The notes under the pieces were generated by a model, which saw only the letters and a program-made list of their open reading frames with translations, did no database searches and was not told where the DNA came from. The position numbers were made by a program, and so were the translations under genes. 64,000 bases of DNA, taken from contig CAWBPD010000038.1 of assembly GCA_963790575.1 (NCBI GenBank), forward strand, positions 11,720-75,719, written 5' to 3'. The DNA is from CAVTSA01 sp963790575. Lineage in GTDB: Bacteria; Chloroflexota; Dormibacteria; Dormibacterales; Dormibacteraceae. This document shows positions 18,915-27,477 of the stretch, piece by piece; within the stretch, counting starts at the first letter, position 1; each line of letters starts with the position of its first letter.

Positions 18915-19490
18915 TCACTGATCGCAGGTTTCGCTCATGCCCCAGAGGGCGGCAGCGGTTTGCGGGACGCCGACTTGAGACAACGTGTCACAGATGGGGT
19001 TTCCGGCGATGCCACGCAGCAGCCAGTTCGAACCGGGGGAGGTGCGGAAGTACACGGCGTTGCCGGCGCCGTCTTGCAGGTCGACGCTGTCCTGGAAGGT
19101 TGCGGTGGCGCTGGGAACGAACACGAGATACGCCCACGCGCTTCCGTCCGGCATCGTCGCCGCCTTTCTCTGCTTGACAGCAATGGATCCAGGGGCGAAG
19201 AGGCCGGCCTGGCCCGGAGCCGAGTCTCGGTAGCTGATGTAGACGCTGGTCATTGTCGCGAGGTCGGCGGCGCTGAGCGTGGCGAGGATGGGAATGGAGG
19301 TCGGCGTCGGGCTAGGCGCTGGCTTGACAGTCGCGGTGGGCGCTGGTGTCGCCGTTGGCACGAGTGCCGATCTCGTTGTTGGTCGCGGTGTGAGCGTGCG
19401 TCGGGAAGCCGACGGCGAGGAGCCGCAGGCGACGACCAGCGTCACAACGGCGACGACCATGACCAGGGCCCGCACTACTCCCGGTCTCAT
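18915..19490 (-). CDS. Predicted lipoprotein, function unknown
   Basis: A 191-residue protein with a lipoprotein signal: a hydrophobic stretch then VVAC (lipobox), followed by a long Pro/Thr/Ala linker and a compact domain rich in short strands (SVYISYRDSAPGQAG, WAYLVFVPS) that ends with cysteines. The open frame extends upstream, but ATG 19490 is placed correctly for the signal peptide. No family is recognised. It lies between the GH25 and C39-like propeller genes, on the opposite strand. Confidence 0.7.
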   Translation of the reverse strand: MRPGVVRALVMVVAVVTLVVACGSSPSASRRTLTPRPTTRSALVPTATPAPTATVKPAPSPTPTSIPILATLSAADLATMTSVYISYRDSAPGQAGLFAPGSIAVKQRKAATMPDGSAWAYLVFVPSATATFQDSVDLQDGAGNAVYFRTSPGSNWLLRGIAGNPICDTLSQVGVPQTAAALWGMSETCDQ

Positions 19491-19890
19491 GCCTAGTGAA
19501 CGTCCGCGGCCACGCCGCGTTACGTGGGACAGAGTCTCTCGCTCACGAGTTCCCGACGACCGGATGATGGTCCGATCCCACCGCGTCGGCGGCTGCGGCT
19601 GCATAGCTTTGCGTTCCGTTGGGGCAAACTCACCTGCCGCTGTGCGGATGGGAGTCACTCCACGAGTCCCAGGTGCTCAGCTCCTCCGAGAACGGCTGCA
19701 CCCGGCTCCTGCAGCTGCCTCTCGAGCGGGTGGCGGAGGTGCGGCCGTCTCACGCGAGCGGCGCCGCCACACGAGTCGCGGTACCTCAATGAACTCGTGC
19801 CGCGTGCCCAGTGATGTCCCTCCAAAGGAGCCACACCAACCGATTTCGCTGCCCTGCTCAGCGGCATCCCTGCTACGTAGACTCCGGCCC
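19491..19890. other. Divergent intergenic region, 400 bp
   Basis: This separates the lipoprotein (minus) from the C39-like propeller gene (plus). The plus frame is open throughout but has no signal or domain before ATG 19891. Its only clear element is the TAGACT box at 19878. A minus-strand ACGCAAAGC segment near 19610 recalls part of the cyclic-di-GMP-I riboswitch, but the rest of the consensus is missing. Confidence 0.5.
19878..19883 (+). promoter_or_regulatory. Candidate -10 box for a leaderless transcript
   Basis: TAGACT ends 7 nt before ATG 19891 and no ribosome-binding site is present. The same hexamer occurs before wzm (13742-13747). This supports ATG 19891 as the true start despite the longer open frame. 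Confidence 0.5.
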
Positions 19891-21618
19891 ATGGTCGCGT
19901 CGGGACTGGGAGCGCTCGCGCGGGGATCCTCGGTCTGGCTGGTCTCCCTGTTGATCGCGGCCCTGCTCATGGTGGCCGTGTTCGGTCCCGGCGGCATGGC
20001 CGTCGGCGAGCGGCCGTCCCTTCATCTCCACCCGAGGCTGGACGCTGGGTTGAGCCCCGCCTCCGTGGACAGCACAGCGCCGGCCGCGGTGGGACAGTCG
20101 GATGGAGTCGAGGACCTGTTCTGGATGGGTCCCCGGAACGCCGTCATGCATGCCTGGTACGTCCCCGGCGGCGGGTGGGCTCCGGCTCAGAAGATGGGCG
20201 GCTCGATGAACAGTGGGCCATCCCCGGTCACCAGTGGCGGCGGGGTGCTAGACGTCTTCTGGCAAGGCTCCGACGGGAACCTCTGGCACGTCTGGTATGT
20301 GAGCGGAAACTGGTATGGACCCGGCGACCTTGGAATGGGACCCCTCGGCGGGGCTCCCCGGGCGGTCTCGAGTCAGGCTGGGGTGGTCGACGTCTTCTGG
20401 CGCGGCACGGATGATGGCCTTTGGCACGCGTGGTACGTCAACGGTTGGTACGGACCTCAGGAATTGGTTCCCGGTGGTTCCGTCCTGTCCGATCCAGACC
20501 CGGTCAGTGACGCGAACGGCACCATCCAGCTCTTCTACAATGGCACGGACGGCGCCGCCCATGAGGTGACATACGTCGGGCGATGGTCGGGCCAGACCAC
20601 CCTCGCGTCCGGCACCATCTGGTCGTTGCCGCACGCCACCGTAGTCGGCGGCGGTCAGATCGATCTGGTCTGGCAGGGGACGGACGGCGGCCTCTGGTAC
20701 GACGACCTGAGCGGGGGTGGCTGGGCGGGGCCCAGGTACGGGTCGGCTGGCGTGCTGGGATCTCAGCCTGACCCGGTCTCGACAGTACCGGGCCGAGCAG
20801 ACGTCTACTGGGAAGGCTCGAATGGCTGGCTGTGGGAGGAGCAGATCTCAGGCGGCAACCCACACCACCTGCAGGAGCTTCCCACCTCCGCCATGGGTTC
20901 GGAGCCCGACCCGGACATTACCGCCCCCGGTGCCGAGGACGTCTTCTGGCGGGGCCAGAACGGCGGCATCTGGCACGAATGGGGCGACGGAAACTCGAGT
21001 TGGCAGGGCCCGCAGCAGCTGGCCGCACCTCCGCCGACGTCGATCACGCTCGCGGTCCCCGTCTATCACCAGCAAGAGGCGCTGACCTGCGAGGAGGCCG
21101 CGCTCCGCATGGCTTTTGCGTACTTCGGCATCGGCATCACAGAGCAGCAGGTTCTCAACGCCGAGGGCGTCGACCTGGTGCATTACTGGACGGGCCCCGG
21201 CGGAGGAGATCCGTTTGCGGACTTCGTCGGCAGCCCCAACGGGTCCGAGATCGCGAACACCGGGTACGGCGCCTACTGGAGCGCGATTGCGCGGGCGACG
21301 ACCGATCTTGGGGGCGGCTTCGCCTGGGCCGGTATGGGACTGGCGCCGGGCGACGTCTACAACGCGATACTCAGCGGCGAGCCGGTGATCTTCTGGGTGC
21401 CCTATGACTGGGACACGCCGGCGCGGGACGACTACACCGCGTTCGACGGACGGAGTATCCCCTACGCGGGGCCTGAGGAGCACGCGATGGTGGTGGTCGG
21501 CGTGACGCCTACCGAGGTCGAGGTCAACGACCCCGATCGCGGCCAGTACTGGGTGTCCAGGTCGCAGTTCGAAGCAAACTTTGCCGTGTACGGCGACATG
21601 GCGGTCGTAATCGGTTGA
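19891..21618 (+). CDS. Secreted seven-repeat propeller protein with C39-like peptidase domain
   Basis: A 575-residue protein with a signal sequence (SSVWLVSLLIAALLMVAVFG). About 65-385 carries seven repeats of the family seen in the GH25 protein (for example VDVFWRGTDDGLWHAWY). From about 386 there is a papain-like C39_2 domain: cysteine C400 in LTCEEAALRMAF, histidine H531 in EEHAMVVVG and aspartate D547 in VNDP, in the right order for a catalytic triad. Such domains cleave peptides, often near glycine, or act in wall remodelling. The stop overlaps the TTG start of the next lipoprotein gene, suggesting co-translation. Confidence 0.87.
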   Translation: MVASGLGALARGSSVWLVSLLIAALLMVAVFGPGGMAVGERPSLHLHPRLDAGLSPASVDSTAPAAVGQSDGVEDLFWMGPRNAVMHAWYVPGGGWAPAQKMGGSMNSGPSPVTSGGGVLDVFWQGSDGNLWHVWYVSGNWYGPGDLGMGPLGGAPRAVSSQAGVVDVFWRGTDDGLWHAWYVNGWYGPQELVPGGSVLSDPDPVSDANGTIQLFYNGTDGAAHEVTYVGRWSGQTTLASGTIWSLPHATVVGGGQIDLVWQGTDGGLWYDDLSGGGWAGPRYGSAGVLGSQPDPVSTVPGRADVYWEGSNGWLWEEQISGGNPHHLQELPTSAMGSEPDPDITAPGAEDVFWRGQNGGIWHEWGDGNSSWQGPQQLAAPPPTSITLAVPVYHQQEALTCEEAALRMAFAYFGIGITEQQVLNAEGVDLVHYWTGPGGGDPFADFVGSPNGSEIANTGYGAYWSAIARATTDLGGGFAWAGMGLAPGDVYNAILSGEPVIFWVPYDWDTPARDDYTAFDGRSIPYAGPEEHAMVVVGVTPTEVEVNDPDRGQYWVSRSQFEANFAVYGDMAVVIG

Positions 21619-22181
21619 CACGAGCCCTCCGGACGGCGGCGGTCGGCCTATCCCTCATGGTCTTGGTCGCGTGCGGCGGGTCGGCGACCGCCGGCCACCA
21701 CCCCCGCGCCCACCCGGCGGAAAGCTCGCTGGCAACTCCGACGCCAAGCAACACCCCGGCCGCCCCACCGTCGGCGCCGCCGGTCTCCGCCACGCCTGCG
21801 CCCGCGGCCGCCCCGACCTCGCTGATCCCGCAGCACGACCAGTCGCTGACGCTGAGTGGAGCCGTCACCGGCACCGTGGCCACCGCTGAGGTCAAGGACT
21901 GTGGGACCGGCAACGCACGCTGGGCGCTCGAGCTCTCGTCCATGACGATCGGTGGTGGTACCGCAAGCCTGACCCTCCTCGTCAACTCGTACCACGGACC
22001 GGGCTCCTACAGGCCGGGCGGGGCGTTGAACGCGATCCGAAACCAGCAGCTCCTGGTCTTTCCGGTGACCGGTGGGTCGCTCGACATCAGTGGCGTGGGG
22101 ACGAGCGGCCAGATGAACCTGACGCTGACCTCATCCGCCGGTCAGAAGGTACAGATCCAGGGAACCTGGGCCTGCAGCTGA
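21615..22181 (+). CDS. Predicted lipoprotein, function unknown
   Basis: A 188-residue protein starting at TTG 21615, overlapping the TGA of the C39-like gene. It has a lipobox (LMVLVAC), a Pro/Ala/Thr linker of about 45 residues, and a C-terminal beta-rich domain with two cysteines (KDCGTGN and the terminal WACS) that may pair. It has no recognised family. Translational coupling suggests it works with the peptidase, perhaps as a surface partner or an immunity-like regulator; that is a guess. Confidence 0.72.
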   Translation: MTRALRTAAVGLSLMVLVACGGSATAGHHPRAHPAESSLATPTPSNTPAAPPSAPPVSATPAPAAAPTSLIPQHDQSLTLSGAVTGTVATAEVKDCGTGNARWALELSSMTIGGGTASLTLLVNSYHGPGSYRPGGALNAIRNQQLLVFPVTGGSLDISGVGTSGQMNLTLTSSAGQKVQIQGTWACS

Positions 22182-22189
22182 GCCGTCGC

Positions 22190-23905
22190 TCAGGGCGGCG
22201 AGCACACTGACACCATCGAATAGGGCGCACCGACCGCGCGGATCGACCAGTCGAACCCGGGCCGAGGCACGCCCGGACGCACCTCGAGCACCTGGCCGGT
22301 GCTGGTCAACGTCGCCTGAGCAACCACGTAGCTCGGACTCGGACCGTAATGCCAGACCTGAACCGCCACCGGGCCGGCCTGGTCAGAACGGAAGGTGACG
22401 GTCGCTCCTGCTGCGACCTGCTGACCGGTGTTCGACTCGGGTGTGCACACCTCGCCCGCCGGCGGGGTTGTCACCGCGAGGTGTGGTGGAAACAGGGCCG
22501 CCAGCGACCGGTCGAGAAGAGGGGCCGGGTATCGCGTCAGCTGATTCGGGGTCAGGTTCGGCAGCGGGCTCCCCTGAACCTTGCGAGCCGCGAGATACGA
22601 GCCCACGCTGAACGCGGGAAGCCAGGCCGGATCCACGGCCAGGTCCTGGTTCAGCCCGGCGGAGTCGCGGTAGGCCCAGGCGACCTGCTGGCTCACCTGG
22701 CCCGGGAGGATGGACCCGTAGTATCGGGCCGAAGCCGCCTGGTGGAGATAGAGGCCGCTCATGACGAGGCCGATGAGCACTACCGCCAGCACTCCCGCGG
22801 CGGCCGGTGATCGCCAGCGGATCCCACTCACGCAGTCGGCCAGGATGACGAGCACGAAGATCGCCGCGATGTCGACGTACCTCGATCCACCGGCATCGGC
22901 GTTCCCGTAATTGGACCGGACGAGGCCGATGATGACGAACTGGGCGACCAGCCCCACGCTCGCCGCGATGATCCCCCAGTGCGGCCGCCGGCGTCCCCAT
23001 GCCAGTCCCAGGATGCCGGCCAACGCGATCGCACCCACCGGCGCCCACGCGACCCCGAGACCGACCAGCGCCGCCGCCGACGCCCCGATGCCGGTCGCCA
23101 CGTAGGGAAGCAGGGAAGCCCAGGTCGAGAGAGCGAACGGTGACTGGTGTCCGGTGATGGTCGTGTGGCCGATGATCGCGAACCAGACCAGGTAGCCCGC
23201 GATCGGAAGTACGAGATAAAGGAGCCGCCGCCGGCCGGCCTTCTCGAGCGCCAGCTCAACGATCAGCCAAACCAGAAAGAAGAGCGCGGGACCCTGGGTC
23301 ATGAGAGCTGCCATCAGAGCCGCCGACCCGGCCCAGCCGCGCCACCATTGGACCCTGGTGCCGGTAAGAAGCAGAATCGCAAGCAGCCCCAGCGCGGACG
23401 ACCCGACGAAGCCGATCTGATCGGCCCAGATCAGGTTCTCCCAACCACGCCCGAGCACCAGGAACATGGCCGCCGCCCCCAATCCCAGCACCTCTCCCGA
23501 CCGGCGCCGGATGACCAGAAACAGGAACAGGGCCGTCAACAAGTTCCAGGCGGCCAGCACCGCCATGTAGGGCACGTAGCTGCGCGCGCCGAAAAGAAGC
23601 AGCAGCACACGATAGGTAAGAGCCGGGATCGTCGCCCAATGCTCGTTGTGCGGAACGAAGTAGTCCCCGATCGAGAAGTTCCGTACGTAGAGGACGTAGC
23701 TCCACTCGTCGTAGAAAAAGTCGTAGCGCCGCGTCAGCCACAGCACCAAGAGGCCGGAGAGCAGACCCCCGACCACAACCAGGGGCACCGCTCCGGGCAG
23801 GCCGAGCTGCGTCAGGGCGTCGCCTTCTGTCCATGCCAGACGCGACTTCTCGCGGACCGTCTGCGAGGTCGCCGATGAAGACGGCGCTTGCCGCTCTCCG
23901 TTCAC
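22190..23905 (-). CDS. Polytopic GT-C type membrane protein
   Basis: A 571-residue protein with about ten hydrophobic segments, resembling GT39/ArnT-like glycosyltransferases that use lipid-linked sugars. The first extracytoplasmic loop has FFYDEWSY, where the D-E pair matches the catalytic acidic position of GT-C enzymes. A soluble C-terminal region of about 150 residues follows. The last gene of a minus-strand run with the DPM1-like enzyme that would supply its lipid-linked sugar. The acceptor is unknown. Confidence 0.75.
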   Translation of the reverse strand: MNGERQAPSSSATSQTVREKSRLAWTEGDALTQLGLPGAVPLVVVGGLLSGLLVLWLTRRYDFFYDEWSYVLYVRNFSIGDYFVPHNEHWATIPALTYRVLLLLFGARSYVPYMAVLAAWNLLTALFLFLVIRRRSGEVLGLGAAAMFLVLGRGWENLIWADQIGFVGSSALGLLAILLLTGTRVQWWRGWAGSAALMAALMTQGPALFFLVWLIVELALEKAGRRRLLYLVLPIAGYLVWFAIIGHTTITGHQSPFALSTWASLLPYVATGIGASAAALVGLGVAWAPVGAIALAGILGLAWGRRRPHWGIIAASVGLVAQFVIIGLVRSNYGNADAGGSRYVDIAAIFVLVILADCVSGIRWRSPAAAGVLAVVLIGLVMSGLYLHQAASARYYGSILPGQVSQQVAWAYRDSAGLNQDLAVDPAWLPAFSVGSYLAARKVQGSPLPNLTPNQLTRYPAPLLDRSLAALFPPHLAVTTPPAGEVCTPESNTGQQVAAGATVTFRSDQAGPVAVQVWHYGPSPSYVVAQATLTSTGQVLEVRPGVPRPGFDWSIRAVGAPYSMVSVCSPP

Positions 23906-23950
23906 GGTCCGTCGCCGTCGGCGCGACCTACTCGGAACACGGGGTCGAGC

Positions 23951-24295
23951 TTAGCGAAGGGACGGGGTCGCTTTCGGCCCGGTGTTCGGAGCGGCCCGAG
24001 GCTCCGGTGCCAGGATCTTCACCGGGGATACGCCGAGAGCCCTCTCAGCAGCTCTGGCGGCATCAGCAGGCTTCAGCCACCGTCCGTTCGGAGGCGCAAC
24101 GACGACCAACACGGCGACCAACAGCTCGGCCGCGCAGAGGAGCATGACCATCAGGCTCACGGTGTCCGTGACCTGATACGGAGGGCCGACCGAGGCATGG
24201 CTGGTCCGAGGAAAGAAGGGCGGCGAGCAGCACGGTCTCCAACCACCCGGGTCGCGAGCAGTACCCGCTCCTCTCAGCCTGCCCCCTGCGCTCAT
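23951..24295 (-). CDS. Possible small membrane protein
   Basis: A 114-residue frame starting 2 nt after the DPM1-like gene stops and ending 45 nt before the GT-C gene starts, all on one strand. It contains one strong hydrophobic segment (SLMVMLLCAAELLVAVLVVV, about residues 47-66) and a basic, proline-rich C-terminus. No family is recognised. The operon-perfect spacing is the main support. An accessory subunit for the neighbouring membrane transferase is possible. Confidence 0.45.
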   Translation of the reverse strand: MSAGGRLRGAGTARDPGGWRPCCSPPFFPRTSHASVGPPYQVTDTVSLMVMLLCAAELLVAVLVVVAPPNGRWLKPADAARAAERALGVSPVKILAPEPRAAPNTGPKATPSLR

Positions 24296-24297
24296 GT

Positions 24298-25053
24298 TCA
24301 CTGGAAACATATCCGGGCCAGCATCGCCTTGCGATACCACCGGAGGTAGTGCGGAAGCCACCGCCGCATCTGGAACCGGCTCTCGCCCACCGTCCGGTCG
24401 CTCCAGTGGGTAGGTACTTCGGCGACCCGGAACCCGGCCAGGTGGGCTTTGACGGTCAGCTCCAGCGCGAGCTCGAACCCGCCCGTGGACTCGATCCGCA
24501 ACGCCGCAAGCAGTCTCCGGCTGTAGAGCTTGAAGTTGTTGGTGGGGTCGTGCGTCCCCACCCCGCCCAGGAAGTGGAGTGAGAGGCCCGCCGCGCGTGA
24601 GAGTGAGCGCTTTACGAACGGACCACCCTGCTGCCCGCCCCCCGGCATGTATCGGCTTCCGGCGACCACGTCGGCTCCCTCCCGGGCTAGCTGGTACATG
24701 GCATCCACATCGCGCAGATCGTCGGAGAGGTCGGCCATGGTCACCAAGACGTAAGGAGCGCGGGCACTGAGCAGCCCCGTGCGGAGGGCGTTGAGCGCCC
24801 CTCGCCCGAAGCGATTCTGCAGCAAGCAGACGTCGGGGTAGGTCGACCGCAGGCGCTCCACCACCGGGACTGTCGTGTCCTCGGCTAAGTCGTAGACGAC
24901 CAGCACTTCCAGCGGCGCGACGTGCACCTGCTGATGGAGCTTCTCCAGGACGGGGACGATGTTCTCGCCCTCGTTGTAGGCGGGGATGACAACCGACAGC
25001 GCCGGCGACGGATCGTTCAGATCCGGCCCGCTTTGAGCTCTTCCCGGATCCAA
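24298..25053 (-). CDS. GT2 family transferase, DPM1-like (polyprenyl-phosphate sugar synthase)
   Basis: A 251-residue GT-A enzyme. It has LSVVIPAYNEGENI, the VVYDLAEDTT region, VTMADLSDD (DxD-like), and TVGESRFQMR near the end, a hallmark of dolichyl-phosphate mannose synthase-like proteins. It probably transfers a sugar from a nucleotide donor to a polyprenyl phosphate. The product would feed the GT-C membrane enzyme encoded downstream. It overlaps the upstream epimerase gene by 37 nt. Confidence 0.88.
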   Translation of the reverse strand: MDPGRAQSGPDLNDPSPALSVVIPAYNEGENIVPVLEKLHQQVHVAPLEVLVVYDLAEDTTVPVVERLRSTYPDVCLLQNRFGRGALNALRTGLLSARAPYVLVTMADLSDDLRDVDAMYQLAREGADVVAGSRYMPGGGQQGGPFVKRSLSRAAGLSLHFLGGVGTHDPTNNFKLYSRRLLAALRIESTGGFELALELTVKAHLAGFRVAEVPTHWSDRTVGESRFQMRRWLPHYLRWYRKAMLARICFQ

Positions 25054-26039
25054 GGAATCACCTCGTCGAGCATCTGGTCAAGCGTTGTGGTCGCTTCGAA
25101 TCCCAGCCTCTCCCTCGCCTTGCGGACGTCGGGAGCTCGTAGCTGGACGTCATGCACATAGGGCGGGTCGTGCGCCAGCCGCAGTTCCGCATCGGGCCCT
25201 TTGCACTTGCGCCAGATCGCCGCCGCCAACCGAGCGACCGTGGTCGACTCGGCAGTTGAGATGTTGAAGTCATCGTTGAGCGCGGCCTCTGACTCGAGAC
25301 AGAGCCGGATTCCCCGGGCCAGGTCGCCGCCGTAGGTGTAGTGGCGGACCTGGGTGCCGTCTCCCAGTACGTGGAGCGGGTCCTGACCCCTCAGCACCTT
25401 CTGCACGAGGTCCGGCACCACGTGGCTCATTGCTAGCTTGACGTTGCCGCTCATCACGTCGTGGTCCCGCAGCGCCCGCCGCTCACCTATGCCGACACAG
25501 TTGAAAGGGCGAATGATCGTGTAGGGCAGCCGGTACTGCTCCCAGGCCCCTCTCGCAAAATACTCGGAGGCAAGCTTCTGGAAGCCGTAGGTCGAGACCG
25601 GTGGCGGGCTCGTCAGCTCGGCACCCTCAGGCGTCGGGAAGTCGGTCGCGCTCTCGTAGACCATGCTGCTGGAGAGCACATTGACCTTCTTCAACCGGCC
25701 CCGCTTGAAAGCCTCGATGGCGGCGTCGAAGGTGGACGCGAGGATCCGCTCGTTCTCGGCCAGCAGGTCGTACGCGAACTCGTGGAAGTAGCTTATCCCA
25801 CCGATCATCGCGGCCCCCGCGACCACTTGGTCGCAGTCTGAGGCCAGCTCCATCATCAGATCGGCGTCCTTGGCGTCGCCTCGGACGAAGGTGTAGGCGG
25901 GGTGGCGGTCGTACGTCTTCTGGACCGGCCCGTACTTGCTGTAGTTGTCGATGCCGACCACCTCGTGCCCCTGTTCGAGCAGCTCAGGGACCAGGTAGCC
26001 GGCAATGAAACCGGCTGCGCCGGTGACCAGGATCTTCAT
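25017..26039 (-). CDS. NAD-dependent nucleotide-sugar epimerase/dehydratase
   Basis: A 340-residue extended SDR protein with TGAAGFIAG (6-14), SSSMVY (123-128) and the catalytic Y151-x3-K155 in STYGFQKLASEY. The latter half has the RPFNCVG and RHYTYGGDLARGI segments of sugar epimerases. It lies 3 nt after the dehydrogenase gene, so the pair probably makes one activated sugar. Substrate is unknown. Confidence 0.87.
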   Translation of the reverse strand: MKILVTGAAGFIAGYLVPELLEQGHEVVGIDNYSKYGPVQKTYDRHPAYTFVRGDAKDADLMMELASDCDQVVAGAAMIGGISYFHEFAYDLLAENERILASTFDAAIEAFKRGRLKKVNVLSSSMVYESATDFPTPEGAELTSPPPVSTYGFQKLASEYFARGAWEQYRLPYTIIRPFNCVGIGERRALRDHDVMSGNVKLAMSHVVPDLVQKVLRGQDPLHVLGDGTQVRHYTYGGDLARGIRLCLESEAALNDDFNISTAESTTVARLAAAIWRKCKGPDAELRLAHDPPYVHDVQLRAPDVRKARERLGFEATTTLDQMLDEVIPWIREELKAGRI

Positions 26040-26042
26040 CCG

Positions 26043-27263
26043 CTAGATCCGGATCCCCCGCGGGGTGATCCCCCAGATGTCGACCACGTGCCGACCATTG
26101 TCCAGCTCCAGCGTTCGGTAGACCTTGTGGGGCGCCGCGACGATCATGATCTCCGCCTCCTCCATCACCTGGTCCAGCGGCACCAGGGACGAGTCGGGAA
26201 CGTATGGGTCGGTGGCCAGGACTCGCGCTCGCCGGAAGGTCAGCAGCTTGCGCAGCTTGTAGCTGAGCGAGGTGCGTGGATCGTCCGACTCGCCCTTGAA
26301 CGCCATCCCGAGAATCCCCACCGTGCGTCCCTGCAACGGCCCCTGGTCAGTCTCCAGCCGCTCGACGATGTAGCTGGGCAGCCCTTCGTTGATGAGCATC
26401 GCGGACTGGCCCAGAGGGAAGTGATCGGGGCTGAACGCGGAGAGCTGCATGGTGTCCTTGAGCAGGCAGGGTCCGGCGGCGAACCCCGGTCCCGGTAGGT
26501 CGGCGGCGCGCGGGTAGTCGTGGCGGACCGCGTGGAGTACCCGGTTGTAGTCGACCCCGGCACCGGAGGCCATTTGAAAGAACTGGTTGGCGACGGCAAA
26601 CTTCATGTAACGCCAGGTGTTGGTGAAAAGCTTCGCCAGCTCGGCCTCTTGAGGCCTGACGCGCACCGTCTGCACGTCGAGCGGAGCGAAGGCACAGGCG
26701 GCCCGCTCGAAGGCGCGGTCGTTCGCAGCCCCGATGATCTGCGGAAGACTCGAGATCTCCTCTAGCGCGTGTCCCTCAGCAATTCGCTCCGGGCAGAAGA
26801 CCACGTCCGCGGTCAGGCCGAGCTCGACGAGCCGCTGCTGCACGTATTCGGTCGTTCCCGGATAAACGGTGCTGCGAAGCACGACCAGGGAGTCCGGGCC
26901 GAGATAGGGGCCCAGCTCGTCGACGACGCGCTCGAACACCCGCGTCGAGGGATTCATGAACTCGTCGATCGGCGTCCCGATGACCAGAATGACCACCGAC
27001 GTCTGCCGCAGCATCTCCGGATCGTCGGACAGATGGAGGCGTCCCGTCGGAAGCAGCTTGGCGAGCAGCTCGGCGGCGCCATTCTCCATGAACGGCATCT
27101 TGCCGGCCCTGACCTGCTCCATCTTCTGGTTATCGATGTCGTAGATCCCCGCCTCCCGACCGGCGTCGGCGAAGGCGAGGGCAAGTGGCAATCCAACGTG
27201 CCCACAGCCTCCGACGATCACCAGGTCCAGGGGCGTGGACGTTTGGCTGGATTGCTTCTGCAC
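26043..27263 (-). CDS. UDP-sugar dehydrogenase (WecC/VipA-like)
   Basis: Oxidises C6 of a UDP-sugar to a uronic acid with NAD. The 406-residue protein has the Rossmann motif VGGCGHVGLPLA, the segment VVLRSTVYPGTTE, FTNTWRYMKFAVANQFF, and the cysteine in GPCLLKDTMQ that matches the catalytic cysteine of the family. It resembles the UDP-ManNAc/GlcNAc dehydrogenase branch more than the UDP-glucose enzyme at 32560. The start is GTG 27263, with TACACT (27277-27272) 8 nt upstream and no ribosome site. The frame stays open upstream but that part has low-complexity basic character. Confidence 0.88.
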   Translation of the reverse strand: MQKQSSQTSTPLDLVIVGGCGHVGLPLALAFADAGREAGIYDIDNQKMEQVRAGKMPFMENGAAELLAKLLPTGRLHLSDDPEMLRQTSVVILVIGTPIDEFMNPSTRVFERVVDELGPYLGPDSLVVLRSTVYPGTTEYVQQRLVELGLTADVVFCPERIAEGHALEEISSLPQIIGAANDRAFERAACAFAPLDVQTVRVRPQEAELAKLFTNTWRYMKFAVANQFFQMASGAGVDYNRVLHAVRHDYPRAADLPGPGFAAGPCLLKDTMQLSAFSPDHFPLGQSAMLINEGLPSYIVERLETDQGPLQGRTVGILGMAFKGESDDPRTSLSYKLRKLLTFRRARVLATDPYVPDSSLVPLDQVMEEAEIMIVAAPHKVYRTLELDNGRHVVDIWGITPRGIRI

Positions 27264-27271
27264 CGCGCGGT

Positions 27272-27277
27272 AGTGTA
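27272..27277 (-). promoter_or_regulatory. Candidate -10 box for a leaderless transcript
   Basis: On the minus strand TACACT ends 8 nt before GTG 27263, the start of the UDP-sugar dehydrogenase. No ribosome site is visible. It is one of six boxes with this spacing in the window. Confidence 0.45.
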
Positions 27278-27477
27278 GCAGCGCGAGGTAGGCTCGACCT
27301 GAGCCCACGCTGCGTCGCCCGTTCCGAACGGCTGCACGCTTTTGGGGTACGGGTGTCTCGATTCCGGCGACATCGCCCTGGAGATTCCCCGACCTCCGTC
27401 GCGCGCACGTTACGATGCGGAAGCCCTGCGCCGGACCTCCGTTCACTCCGCATCAAACCGTGCCGATACCTGAGCCG

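Noticed and set aside
19580..19660. Possible cyclic-di-GMP-I riboswitch before the lipoprotein gene
   Set aside because: Only ACGCAAAGC and a GCACAG segment resemble the consensus; the GGCAAACC part and the 3' half are absent.
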